Source of the DNA: an uncultured Saprospirales bacterium
Lineage (GTDB): Bacteria > Bacteroidota > Bacteroidia > Chitinophagales > Saprospiraceae
Reading direction: 5' to 3'
Length of the DNA: 50,271 bases
Assembly: GCA_937864265.1 (NCBI GenBank)
Contig: CALMIR010000156.1
Location: forward strand, 1 to 50,271
The notes under the pieces were generated by a model. The model worked only from the letters and a program-made list of their open reading frames with translations, searched no databases and had not been told where the DNA came from. Made by a program: the position numbers and the translations under genes. Below are positions 39,472 to 48,337 of the stretch, piece by piece. Each line of letters opens with the position of its first letter. Positions within the stretch are counted from its first letter, which is position 1.

Positions 39472-42357
39472 TTACTTAAACTTGTAAATCAAGGTCAGGA
39501 AGTACGCCCGTGGCGGCAAACTCAAAGTAGAGTAAACAGCGTTGGGATTGGCTTCCAATTGGGCGCTGGTGAAGCCCTGGCGATCCAAAGCTGCGGGGAA
39601 GCCGCCTGGTGCTGACCAGCCCATAATACCATCCTGATTGAAAATGTTGTTGATATTGGCCTGTACCTGGAAGTTGGGGGTGACGTTGTAACCCAAATTC
39701 AAATTCGTTTGGTTGTAAGCCGGCAGGGTAAACGCATTGGGTACGTTAGCGGCGCGTTCGCCCATGTAAGTCCAATCCAAAGAAGCATACAGCTTTTGGG
39801 AGTTGTAAGTCGGGCTAATACGGAGGATGGTGTTGGCATTATTGTCTGTTTCGTTGCCGGAATAATCCTGAACCGTATCATCAGCCGCACCATTGGCACC
39901 TAATACCCAAGCACTGAATTCAACTGCCGTAGAAGTTTGGAAAGTACCTACTGCGCGAATGCTGAATTCGGGGGTAAAATTGTAGATGCCTTCAATTTCA
40001 ATACCTGCTGTTTCATACTTGTTGTACAGCGTCGGTGTCGTGTAAGTAGAGGACAAATCCTCTGTTTCCTGTCCGATTTGGCTGATGGCAACGTTACTCA
40101 AGATGCTGTAAAACGGCGTAACGAATAAGTTCAAATTACCGCTTTTGGCTTTCAAACCCACTTCCATCTGCTGGGTGTTTTGTGGAATGGGATTTAAAAA
40201 TCTCTCCGTAGCTTCTGTATTGATGTTGATGTAATCCGACATATCGGGTGCTTTGCGGCCTTCAGAATAGCGTCCATAAATGGCCAGATTATCTGAAAAT
40301 TTGTAGTTCAGGCCACCCGAGAAAGAAAAGGTCGTCACCGTTTCATCATAGTTGTAAGTGGCCGTAATCGCACCTTCGGAGTTGTCGTACAGGGTAGCTT
40401 CGTTGCCATCCGTTCCTCCTGGCTTGGCAGCAGGCATGGTGGAAGCGATCTGATTATTGCCATCAATGGTGATGCTTTCATAGCGGATTCCCCAATCGAA
40501 ATTCAATTTGGAAGTGATTTCCCAATTGTGTCCAAAAAAGAAGGCCATTTGATTCTGCTTGGCCGAATTAATAGTGACGGCTGCGCTCTTACCACTACCG
40601 CCTGCAACGCCAACTGGATTGGTCAGGTTGAAAGTTTGCCCTTCAAAATTGGTATAGGTAATGGACGTAGGAGTAGGGCGCGGGGAAGTAAGCTGGGTGT
40701 ACATAACGCCCAAATCGGTGGAAAACATTCGGTCTAGCTTAGAGTTAGCGTAGAAAAGCCCGGCGGTAAAGCTCATTTTAGCCAGCTTCTTCGTAATGGT
40801 AAACTGGTCGATGAACTCATTCATGTTGTTTTCGGTAAAAAACAGCGGATTGAACAACACAGAAGTCGGTTGTGCAGAAGCGCCCGGGAGATCGTCGTTC
40901 AACACTTGAAAATCAAAGCCCGCAAAGTTGCCGTCAATGATCAGAGGCGCCTGTACCACGGTCGCCAGGTTATTACCCGTTGCTAAATCGTTGAAGGCAT
41001 AGGTGCCAAATTGCCCCAATTGCCCGGCTATGGCGTACCAAACCAGCCCACTGACGTCAAAAGGATAAGCTACTGCGGTGGTATTCCAAATGGCGGCCTT
41101 GTCCGAATAGCGCATTTTGTTATCAATGAACCAACCGCCACCTAAGTCATAATCAAAGTTTAAACCGACAGAGGCATCGGTAGAGTGGATTTTATCTTCG
41201 GAGTTGTACGTTTTTTCCTCCCCGGTTTGGTTGACAGTAAAACTTGTTTCTATTGATGGGATCAGCACAGAATTGGTTTGCTCAAATCCTGCTGGCAACT
41301 GCGGATCATCAAATCCGATGGTGGGTAAAAACTCGAACCAGGCATTTTTATCGTCCAAGTATTTCACGTACAATTTTAATGCGCCTTTATCGCCATTGAA
41401 TGATTTAGCAATATTGGCCTTTATCTGACCGCCGTTGTTCATCGGATAGCCAGGATACCTAGCCCCATCTGATTGCCGCCAGAAACCGCCGATGTTGTAG
41501 GTCAAGCTTTTGTCGCTGCTCAATGGGCCGCCGAAATTGACATCAGCCCGATAGTAGGGATTTTTGCCGTTGCCTTCCAGACCAAATTTAGCACGTACTT
41601 CGCCTTCAAATTCGGAGCCACCTGTTTTGGACACATAGTTAAAAATACCCCCCGGAGCGTTGTTGCCCAAAATAGAGGCCGTACCGCCTCTCACAGCTTC
41701 CAACCTGCCCAGCGTAGCATCTGGGCGAAGGAAATAATCCGGTCCATAATTGACAAAAGTAGCGTTCGTTACGGGCAAGCCATCTTCCTGCATGGATACG
41801 TAAAAGTAACCAGAAGCTCCATCATTGGAGCCTACCGATACCCCGCGGGAATACACCGTGTTGCGAATCTCTCCCAGCGAAGAATTCACAAATACACCGG
41901 GAATGTTTTTCAACAAATCGGCCGCACTCAAAGGCGCTATGCGCTCCAAATCTTTCGACTTGAGAATGGATATAGCCACAGAAGATTCCATGCGGCTGCG
42001 TTTGTCAAAAACCCCGGTGACGACTACTTCGTCCAATAAGGTACCCTGTTCTAGCATGATGGCAATCTTACCTTTTCCCGTTGTTATTTCCTGCGATACG
42101 TAGCCGGTATAAGAAATGACCAGCGTACTTCCACCGGATACCCCATTTAGGATAAAGTTGCCGTCCAGATCAGTGACTGTGCCGATATTGGTGCCTTTCA
42201 CCAAAATAGTTGCACCAATCAATGGATCTCCGTTGTCATCTTTGACGTTGCCCGACACCTCCTGTGCGTACAAGCCAACAGAGCAAGTAAACAAAAGCGA
42301 TATCAAGACTACTATAGTTTTGATGGATAAAAGTGAGTGTAAAAATGGTTTCATCAT
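39472..42357 (-). CDS. TonB-dependent outer-membrane receptor with carboxypeptidase-regulatory-like domain
   Basis: The 961-residue protein has a signal peptide (about 1-31, ending VGLYAQ). Residues about 33-110 are a carboxypeptidase D regulatory-like domain (VSGNVKDDNGDPLIGATILV ... GTVTDLDGNF), followed by LDEVVVTGVFDKRSR, which is TonB-box-like, a plug domain (LKNIPGVFVNSSLGEIRNTV to about 240) and a 22-strand barrel ending in AYFLTLIYKFK. In the barrel, FSDNLAIYGRYSEGRKAPDM is typical of receptors for sugars and siderophores. It lacks the SusC-specific features, and no SusD gene lies nearby, so it would import its ligand alone. It is the first gene of the rhamnose locus and is divergent from the AraC-type regulator. 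Met1 and Met2 are both possible starts. Confidence 0.87.
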   Translation of the reverse strand: MMKPFLHSLLSIKTIVVLISLLFTCSVGLYAQEVSGNVKDDNGDPLIGATILVKGTNIGTVTDLDGNFILNGVSGGSTLVISYTGYVSQEITTGKGKIAIMLEQGTLLDEVVVTGVFDKRSRMESSVAISILKSKDLERIAPLSAADLLKNIPGVFVNSSLGEIRNTVYSRGVSVGSNDGASGYFYVSMQEDGLPVTNATFVNYGPDYFLRPDATLGRLEAVRGGTASILGNNAPGGIFNYVSKTGGSEFEGEVRAKFGLEGNGKNPYYRADVNFGGPLSSDKSLTYNIGGFWRQSDGARYPGYPMNNGGQIKANIAKSFNGDKGALKLYVKYLDDKNAWFEFLPTIGFDDPQLPAGFEQTNSVLIPSIETSFTVNQTGEEKTYNSEDKIHSTDASVGLNFDYDLGGGWFIDNKMRYSDKAAIWNTTAVAYPFDVSGLVWYAIAGQLGQFGTYAFNDLATGNNLATVVQAPLIIDGNFAGFDFQVLNDDLPGASAQPTSVLFNPLFFTENNMNEFIDQFTITKKLAKMSFTAGLFYANSKLDRMFSTDLGVMYTQLTSPRPTPTSITYTNFEGQTFNLTNPVGVAGGSGKSAAVTINSAKQNQMAFFFGHNWEITSKLNFDWGIRYESITIDGNNQIASTMPAAKPGGTDGNEATLYDNSEGAITATYNYDETVTTFSFSGGLNYKFSDNLAIYGRYSEGRKAPDMSDYININTEATERFLNPIPQNTQQMEVGLKAKSGNLNLFVTPFYSILSNVAISQIGQETEDLSSTYTTPTLYNKYETAGIEIEGIYNFTPEFSIRAVGTFQTSTAVEFSAWVLGANGAADDTVQDYSGNETDNNANTILRISPTYNSQKLYASLDWTYMGERAANVPNAFTLPAYNQTNLNLGYNVTPNFQVQANINNIFNQDGIMGWSAPGGFPAALDRQGFTSAQLEANPNAVYSTLSLPPRAYFLTLIYKFK

Positions 42358-42657
42358 GTCGTTTGAATTTAAAAGTTAGCCTCTTTTAGTTTGTATTGAG
42401 CAGGTATAGCACTAAGTAGTGTGCAAAAAATATCCAGGCCACCCAAGAAGAGTAGCTATCCATAAAAAAAACGCTATACTGTGTTGTCTTTAAAATTTTA
42501 CAAAACCAATTGCCCTAATTCCAATAGCAAATAGCGAAATTTCTCCACTTTTTAAAATTATCCGAATTGGGAAATCACATGCACTTTTTGGGAAAAGTTC
42601 AAATTCAACCAAACTTTATGACTAAATTTGTAGGGCTACCCTAATTTTTAACCAGCA
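42358..42657. promoter_or_regulatory. Divergent control region between the receptor and regulator genes
   Basis: This 300-bp AT-rich gap must hold the promoters of both directions and probably the binding sites of the AraC-type regulator. The plus-strand promoter is visible at 42597-42630. For the receptor direction I find no clear TAnnTTTG element, in keeping with a weak core promoter that needs an activator. I did not find a convincing direct-repeat operator by eye. Confidence 0.5.
42597..42630 (+). promoter_or_regulatory. Bacteroidota-type promoter of the AraC-family regulator gene
   Basis: TTTG at 42597-42600 and TAAATTTG at 42623-42630 match the -33 (TTTG) and -7 (TAnnTTTG) elements with a 22-bp spacer, within the known range. 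Transcription would start near 42637, about 20 bp before the start codon. Confidence 0.6.
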
Positions 42658-43545
42658 ATGGAGGTTTTTAGAAAATATTTTAGCGAAAAGCAACTCCAGG
42701 AATTAGAAGATACTGGGCCAAACTGGGGGGTCAACGTGCATACCGTTGGGCATCATCAACACTTGCCAGGTACCTCCTACCCTGATCCCCAGCATCCTTC
42801 TTCCTATGTATTTGATTGGTCAAAAGGCAGGCGTTTGGCCGAATACCAGATCGTTTTTGTGGCCAATGGGGAGGGCGTTTATGAGGGAGAAAAAACAGGC
42901 CTTACCAAAGTACAAGCGGGTACGATTATGCTCTTGTTTCCCGGCGTTTGGCACCGATACAAGCCCTTACGGGAAACCGGTTGGGAAGAGTTTTGGGTGG
43001 GTTTCGACGGGCTTTTTGCCGACTACCTCATGCGCCAGGAATGCTTCGATCCGGAGCAGCCACTCATTGGCATTGGATTTAATGCCGAGTTTTTAGACAT
43101 TTTTCGCCGCTTGATCGATGTGCTCAAGTACGAGGGGGTAGCCTTTCGGCAAATTTCATCTTGCCTGGTCATCCAAATGCTGGGACTGGTCTATTCCTCG
43201 GCTCTGATGAAAAACCAAACGCAACTCCGGCAGAAACAAATCGTACAGTCTGTGTTATTTAAAATTCACGAAAATTGGGAGCAAGCCTTGGACTTTAAAG
43301 CCATTGCCAAGGAACAAAACGTCAGCTACGAGTGGCTCCGCAAAGCCTTCAAAGCAGAAAAAGACATATCTCCCGGCCAATACCTGCTCAACCTAAAAAT
43401 CGAAAAATCCGGCCAAATGCTACGGGAAACGACCCTAACTGTCGCCGAAATAGCTACTAAGTCCGGATTTGAATCAGAATTTTATTTTTCGCGGATTTTT
43501 AAAAAAAAGATGGGGCAAGCGCCGAGTAGCTATCGGGGCAAGTGA
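42658..43545 (+). CDS. AraC-family transcriptional regulator, probable rhamnose-locus activator
   Basis: The 295-residue protein has an N-terminal cupin sensor domain (about 25-135; YQIVFVANGEGVYEGEKTG and AGTIMLLFPGVWHRYKPL are typical of sugar-responsive AraC proteins) and a C-terminal double helix-turn-helix (about 200-295; DFKAIAKEQNVSYEWLRKAF and LTVAEIATKSGFESEFYFSR). Its gene is divergent from the receptor gene of the rhamnose operon, the usual position of a local activator, and has its own promoter at 42597-42630. L-rhamnose is the probable effector; this is inference from position. Confidence 0.83.
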   Translation: MEVFRKYFSEKQLQELEDTGPNWGVNVHTVGHHQHLPGTSYPDPQHPSSYVFDWSKGRRLAEYQIVFVANGEGVYEGEKTGLTKVQAGTIMLLFPGVWHRYKPLRETGWEEFWVGFDGLFADYLMRQECFDPEQPLIGIGFNAEFLDIFRRLIDVLKYEGVAFRQISSCLVIQMLGLVYSSALMKNQTQLRQKQIVQSVLFKIHENWEQALDFKAIAKEQNVSYEWLRKAFKAEKDISPGQYLLNLKIEKSGQMLRETTLTVAEIATKSGFESEFYFSRIFKKKMGQAPSSYRGK

Positions 43546-43585
43546 GGATTGATTGTGTGTGGTGGTTGGTGAGTGGTTGGCTGTA

Positions 43586-45403
43586 TCAACTATACCCCTT
43601 TGCCTGCAAGCGAAATAGCTCCGCGTATTTGCCATTTTGCGCCAGCAATTCCTCGTGGCTACCCAATTCCAGCAATTGGCCATGCTCCAGGAACAAAATT
43701 CGGTCGGCCATCCGGACGGTGGAAAAACGGTGGGAAATCAGCACAGCCGTTTTACCGCTAATCAGTTCGGCAAAGCGCAGGAAAACCTCGTGCTCCGATC
43801 GCGCATCCAGGGCAGAGGTTGGCTCGTCCAGTATCAACAATTGGGCATCGCGCATATAAGCCCTGGCCAGGGCGATCTTTTGCCATTGCCCGCCGGAAAG
43901 CTCCAGGCCATCGGCAAAGCGCTTGCCCAGTACTTGCTCGTAGCCTTTGGGCAATTGCTCAATGACCAGATCGGCCAGACTTTTCTGAGCTGCCGTCTCA
44001 ATCATTGGCGTTTCCTCCACATAATCAATATTTCCAATGGCAATATTCTCACCCGCCTTGATCTGAAAGCGGATGTAATCTTGAAAAATGATGCCGATAT
44101 TATCGCGCAATTCTTTCAAGTCGAAGGCTCTAATGTCTATGCCGTCAATCAGGATGCGGCCTTCGGTTGGTTCGTACAAACGAGCCAGCAATTTGACCAA
44201 AGTCGTCTTGCCTGCCCCATTTTCTCCAACCAAAGCCAGCTTTTCCCCAGCATTGAACTGAAACGACAGGTTGCGAATGGCCCATCGCTCGCTGTTGGGG
44301 TATTTGAATGAGACATTTTCAAAAGTAAAACCCTGGGTCAATTGAGCCGGAAAAGCGCGAGGACTGGGCGGCGAGGCTATCGTCGGCTGCAACTCAAAAA
44401 AGTCAAAAAGGTCTTGCAAATACAAAGCGCCTTCCGTGATGCTGGAAAAGCGATTCATAATGGATTGCAGCATAGACTGCATGCGGTTGAAAGAACCCGC
44501 CAAAAAGGTCAGCGTGCCCACTGTAATAGCACCGTGTATGGTTTGCATCAAAATAAACACATAGGCACCATAATAGGCCAAGGCACCCAGCGCCGAAAAC
44601 ACACTACCCCAGGCTGCCCGCCTTAGTGCCAATCGCTTGTTGGCAAGGTAATATTGCTGTGCCAATTGCCCAAAACGTTCTGCAATAAAATCGGCCAGGT
44701 TGAAAATTTTAACTTCCTTGGCCATCTGGTCGCTGGCACCGATGTAGCGCAGGTAATCCAGTTCGCGCCGTTCTGGCGTCCAACTGCGCGACAAGGAATA
44801 AGACTGCTGGTTGAAATGGGTCTCCCCCAAAAACGAAGGAATGACCGCCACAATCAGGATGAGGATGAGCCAGGGATTAAAAGCCACCAAGCCTGCGCCG
44901 AGAAAAAAGATGGTGATGGTTTCCTGAAATTGCGACAGCACTTGCGACATCAAAACGGTTCTTCCGGTTGTTTGACGCCGGGCGCGCTCCATTTTGTCGT
45001 AAAACTCCGCATCCTCAAACTGGTATAAATCCAAATGCGCCGCATGGCGAATCAGATAGACCGAGGTGCGGTTGGAAAATAAATCGCCCAACAAGCCATC
45101 CAACAAGGTGATTCCCCTGCTCAACAAATCGGATACCACTGCCAGGGCCAATTCCAAGCCCACCATGAGCCACAAATAAGCTGCATCACCTCCCGGATCG
45201 CCAGAGGAGAGTTCAATGACTTCATCAATAATTTCTTTAGCGATGTACAGCGTCGCTAAGGGCAAGGTGGATTTGATTAGCCGCAACAGCATATTGCCCA
45301 AGGCCATCCAGCGGTTGGTCTGCCAGATCATGCGGAAAAACCCCGGCAGGTTGCGCAAGGCGTTGAATTGTTCTTTGATCCCTTTTTTGGGCGTTTCGCT
45401 CAT
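43586..45403 (-). CDS. ABC exporter, fused membrane and ATPase domains
   Basis: The 605-residue half-transporter has six membrane helices in about residues 20-320 (type IV exporter fold) and an ATPase domain in about 345-605. Motifs are VGENGAGKTTLVKLLARL (Walker A), IIFQDYIRFQIKAGENIAIG (Q-loop), LSGGQWQKIALARAY (signature), LLILDEPTSALD (Walker B) and LISHRFSTVR (switch His). It would act as a homodimer and export a lipid, peptide or drug; the sequence does not say which. It stands alone, convergent with the AraC-type gene (40 bp between the stop codons) and divergent from the helicase gene. Confidence 0.88.
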   Translation of the reverse strand: MSETPKKGIKEQFNALRNLPGFFRMIWQTNRWMALGNMLLRLIKSTLPLATLYIAKEIIDEVIELSSGDPGGDAAYLWLMVGLELALAVVSDLLSRGITLLDGLLGDLFSNRTSVYLIRHAAHLDLYQFEDAEFYDKMERARRQTTGRTVLMSQVLSQFQETITIFFLGAGLVAFNPWLILILIVAVIPSFLGETHFNQQSYSLSRSWTPERRELDYLRYIGASDQMAKEVKIFNLADFIAERFGQLAQQYYLANKRLALRRAAWGSVFSALGALAYYGAYVFILMQTIHGAITVGTLTFLAGSFNRMQSMLQSIMNRFSSITEGALYLQDLFDFFELQPTIASPPSPRAFPAQLTQGFTFENVSFKYPNSERWAIRNLSFQFNAGEKLALVGENGAGKTTLVKLLARLYEPTEGRILIDGIDIRAFDLKELRDNIGIIFQDYIRFQIKAGENIAIGNIDYVEETPMIETAAQKSLADLVIEQLPKGYEQVLGKRFADGLELSGGQWQKIALARAYMRDAQLLILDEPTSALDARSEHEVFLRFAELISGKTAVLISHRFSTVRMADRILFLEHGQLLELGSHEELLAQNGKYAELFRLQAKGYS

Positions 45404-45447
45404 TTGATTTAAAATTAACAGTTATCAATACAAATCAGGAATACTTT

Positions 45448-45455
45448 TAGTTTTG
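45448..45455 (+). promoter_or_regulatory. Possible -7 promoter element of the helicase gene
   Basis: TAGTTTTG matches TAnnTTTG. It lies 19-26 bp before the ATG at 45474 and would overlap the alternative TTG start at 45453, which supports the later start. No TTTG -33 element is seen at the usual distance. Confidence 0.4.
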
Positions 45456-45473
45456 CAGGATAAAAAAGCACCC

Positions 45474-47378
45474 ATGAGCCAGCCTATGGAGGAGTTCGAG
45501 CAATTGCTGCATGCTTTAGAACTGGAAAAACAGGAAGATTTTGAAATTTTCCGCCAGTTGGTCTTGAGTTTACCGCTGCAAGAGCGCAAAAAACAAGGCT
45601 ATACCTGGTATCCACTGCTGATCATCAAGCAAGGTTATACTTACGGCGAACATGCCTACGTCACGGTAGCCCATCAGGAGCCGCCCGAATATGCCCATCA
45701 TTTCCGGGCAGGCCAGCCGGTACGCTTGTTTACCGAGCAACCTACTGCCCGGCTACGGGAATTTAAAGGGGTAGCCCATTTTGTGGACAAAAACAAAATG
45801 AAAATCATCCTAAACAGCCAGGACTTACCCGACTGGTTGGGGTTGGGGTTGATCGGTGTAGATCTGCTTTTCGACGAGACCACCTACATCGAAATGGAAA
45901 AAGCCGTTCGGAAAGTCATGGCAGCTAAAGGCAATCGCCTGGCCGAACTCCGGGATGTCCTATTGGGCAAACTGCCCCCGTCTTTTGATGCCAGCAACCA
46001 TTTTACCCCCATAGCGGCCCTCAATCCTTCTCAGAATCGAGCCGTGCAAAACATATTGGCCTCACGCGATGTCGCTGTCGTACACGGTCCGCCCGGCACA
46101 GGCAAAACCACCACGCTAGTGCAAGCAGTAGCCCATTTATCGGCTTTTGAAAATAGCATTTTGGTCACAGCGCCTAGCAATACTGCTGTGGATTTGCTCA
46201 CCGAACGGCTGGCGGCAGAAGGACTGACGGTCACCCGCCTCGGACACTTGTCGCGAATAGATGAAGGCATTTTGGCGCATACCCTGGAAATGAAACTGGC
46301 CCATCACCCCGACAGTAAAAACATCAAAAAGATCAAAATACAGGCGGCTGAAGCGCGTAAAAATGCCCAGCGATACAAGCGCAAATTCGATCAGGAAGAC
46401 CGGGCGGAGCGCCGCAATTTGTACAAAGAAGCAGGTGAACTATCCGCCTGGGCCAGGCAATTGGAAGATCGGCTATTGGATGAAATCTTGGATACTTCAC
46501 AGGTCATCACGGCTACCCTAGTTGGCGCGGCCAATGATTTGTTGCACAAACGGCATTTTCCCACCGTTTTCATAGACGAAGCAGCCCAGGCATTGGAACC
46601 AGCTACTTGGATACCCTTGTTGAAAGCTTCTAAAGTCGTTTTTGCTGGCGATCCCTTTCAACTGCCACCGACGGTGAAATCAATTAAGGCCGAACGCCAG
46701 GGTTTGAACCAAACCTTATTGGAAAAATGCCTGATCAGAATCCGGGATGTCAATCTCTTGGACACCCAATACCGGATGAACGAGGTGATCATGGGCTTTT
46801 CCAACGCCCGCTTTTACGACGATGCGCTAAAAGCCGATGAAACGGTTGGTCAACATCGCTTGCCGATAAACAACAACCATCCGCTTATCTTTATCGATAC
46901 GGCGGGTTGTGGCTTTGAAGAAAAAATCCAGCCCAAATACCAGAGCCGCTACAATCCGGAGGAATTCCTCATCCTGCGCGAACACTTGTACCAATTGACG
47001 GATGCCTTTCAAGAGCAGGAACTGCCGTCCATCGGTATCATATCGCCTTACCGGGAGCAGGTCATGCACATCAAAGAAATGCTGGAAGAGGACAGCCAAT
47101 TATCTGGCCTAGACATCAGCGTACAAACGATAGACGGCTTTCAAGGACAAGAAAGGGACGTGATTTATATTTCGCTGGTGCGTTCCAACAACAAAAGTGA
47201 AATCGGTTTTTTAAAAGACTACCGCCGTATGAATGTAGCTATGACCCGCGCTCGAAAGCAACTGATTGTGGTGGGCGACAGTGCCACCATTGGTGCCGAT
47301 TCTTTCTATAGCGATTTGATCGCTTATTGCGAAAAAAGAGGTCAGTATCAAACGGCTTGGGAGTACATGCGGGGCTAG
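45474..47378 (+). CDS. Superfamily 1 helicase, UPF1/IGHMBP2-like
   Basis: The 634-residue protein has an N-terminal beta-barrel-type domain (about 1-180) as in IGHMBP2/SMUBP-2 and then the two RecA-like domains of an SF1B helicase. Motifs are VHGPPGTGKTTTLVQAV (I), LVTAPSNTAVDLL (Ia), TVFIDEAAQALEPATW (II), VVFAGDPFQLPPTV (III), IISPYREQV (IV), VQTIDGFQGQERDVIYISLV (V) and RRMNVAMTRARKQLIVVGD (VI). The stretch at about 285-335 is a charged helical insert. Such bacterial proteins unwind RNA or DNA 5' to 3'; the cellular role in Bacteroidota is not settled. It is divergent from the ABC exporter gene. An in-frame TTG at 45453 would add seven residues. Confidence 0.88.
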   Translation: MSQPMEEFEQLLHALELEKQEDFEIFRQLVLSLPLQERKKQGYTWYPLLIIKQGYTYGEHAYVTVAHQEPPEYAHHFRAGQPVRLFTEQPTARLREFKGVAHFVDKNKMKIILNSQDLPDWLGLGLIGVDLLFDETTYIEMEKAVRKVMAAKGNRLAELRDVLLGKLPPSFDASNHFTPIAALNPSQNRAVQNILASRDVAVVHGPPGTGKTTTLVQAVAHLSAFENSILVTAPSNTAVDLLTERLAAEGLTVTRLGHLSRIDEGILAHTLEMKLAHHPDSKNIKKIKIQAAEARKNAQRYKRKFDQEDRAERRNLYKEAGELSAWARQLEDRLLDEILDTSQVITATLVGAANDLLHKRHFPTVFIDEAAQALEPATWIPLLKASKVVFAGDPFQLPPTVKSIKAERQGLNQTLLEKCLIRIRDVNLLDTQYRMNEVIMGFSNARFYDDALKADETVGQHRLPINNNHPLIFIDTAGCGFEEKIQPKYQSRYNPEEFLILREHLYQLTDAFQEQELPSIGIISPYREQVMHIKEMLEEDSQLSGLDISVQTIDGFQGQERDVIYISLVRSNNKSEIGFLKDYRRMNVAMTRARKQLIVVGDSATIGADSFYSDLIAYCEKRGQYQTAWEYMRG

Positions 47379-47420
47379 GCCCTATTCAACCATTTAACGG
47401 CACAGTCGGTTTATCCTATT

Positions 47421-48260
47421 ATGTTTGCGGTCAAATGTTTCCATCAAAATCATCAGGGGGAAATTAAATTTTCCAGTGCCTCGCCCGTTTCTATTTTTAA
47501 AAATACAACCCGGGGGCTGGCCTTGAAGTACGTCTATGCCGGCGAGGAGGAATACCTGACCGCTCAGCAGCCAATAAAAGTAGGAAAGGGCCAACTCCTG
47601 ATCCTGCGACAAGAGCAAGTTTATCAGGCGCGTTCCCATGCTCGAGCGGTACAGACCGCCGGGATTTGCATTGATTTAAGCGACCATCTCGTTAGTCAAA
47701 AAATTCCTGGAGCATATAACTTGGATCTGCTATTTGAAATGCCTATTCAAGGGCAGCATTTTCTAAGTATTTCCCAAGTTTTTGCCCGATTGCCCGCCAC
47801 AGCTAGTCTTTCGAATGCAACCCTAGATTGGACACCCCAACTGAATCAAATAGGAGATGACCTACAAGCACTCGTCAACCTATTAGAAAACATACAGCCT
47901 TACCTCTGCACTCAGGCGAAAAAGACAAGTACCCAAAGGCAGTTGATGGCTAAACTCTTAATGGTTAAAGATTATATCCACCAATACCATCTTTCCAACT
48001 TTAGCCTCCATGATCTTTCCCGCTATGCTGGTATTTCGCCCTATCATCTTTCGCGTTTGTTTCAAATTTGTTTTCAGCAATCGCCTTTTGATTTGCAACT
48101 GGAATTGCGCATGAATACGGCCTTGTATCGCATGACTCAAGACAACTGCTCGCTTTCTCAAATTGCTTATGAGTTGGGCTACCACGATTTGGCGGCTTTT
48201 TCCAACCAATTCAAGCGCTATTACGACCTATCGCCCTCCGAAATGAGAAAAAACCTTTGA
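47421..48260 (+). CDS. AraC-family transcriptional regulator
   Basis: The 279-residue protein has an N-terminal effector-like domain (residues about 10-150; IFKNTTRGLALKYVYAGEEE and KGQLLILRQEQVYQAR are reminiscent of ExsA-like or small-ligand AraC sensors) and a C-terminal AraC double helix-turn-helix (about 180-279; SLHDLSRYAGISPYHLSRLF and SLSQIAYELGYHDLAAFSNQ, then FKRYYDLSPSEMR). It starts 42 bp after the helicase stop codon. It is not obviously related to the rhamnose regulator beyond the DNA-binding domain. Its targets may be the following DUF885 and hydrolase genes; this is a guess from order. Confidence 0.82.
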   Translation: MFAVKCFHQNHQGEIKFSSASPVSIFKNTTRGLALKYVYAGEEEYLTAQQPIKVGKGQLLILRQEQVYQARSHARAVQTAGICIDLSDHLVSQKIPGAYNLDLLFEMPIQGQHFLSISQVFARLPATASLSNATLDWTPQLNQIGDDLQALVNLLENIQPYLCTQAKKTSTQRQLMAKLLMVKDYIHQYHLSNFSLHDLSRYAGISPYHLSRLFQICFQQSPFDLQLELRMNTALYRMTQDNCSLSQIAYELGYHDLAAFSNQFKRYYDLSPSEMRKNL

Positions 48261-48337
48261 ATACCCAAATTCGCAACATTTTACAAAGTTGAGCTGCTGG
48301 ATTTGCTGAATTTTAGGACTCTAAAATATAAATCGGT

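Noticed and set aside
47420-47427. TATGTTTG as a -7 promoter element for the second AraC-type gene
   Set aside because: It overlaps the only sensible start codon (47421), so a transcript starting there would lack the start. The match is taken as chance.
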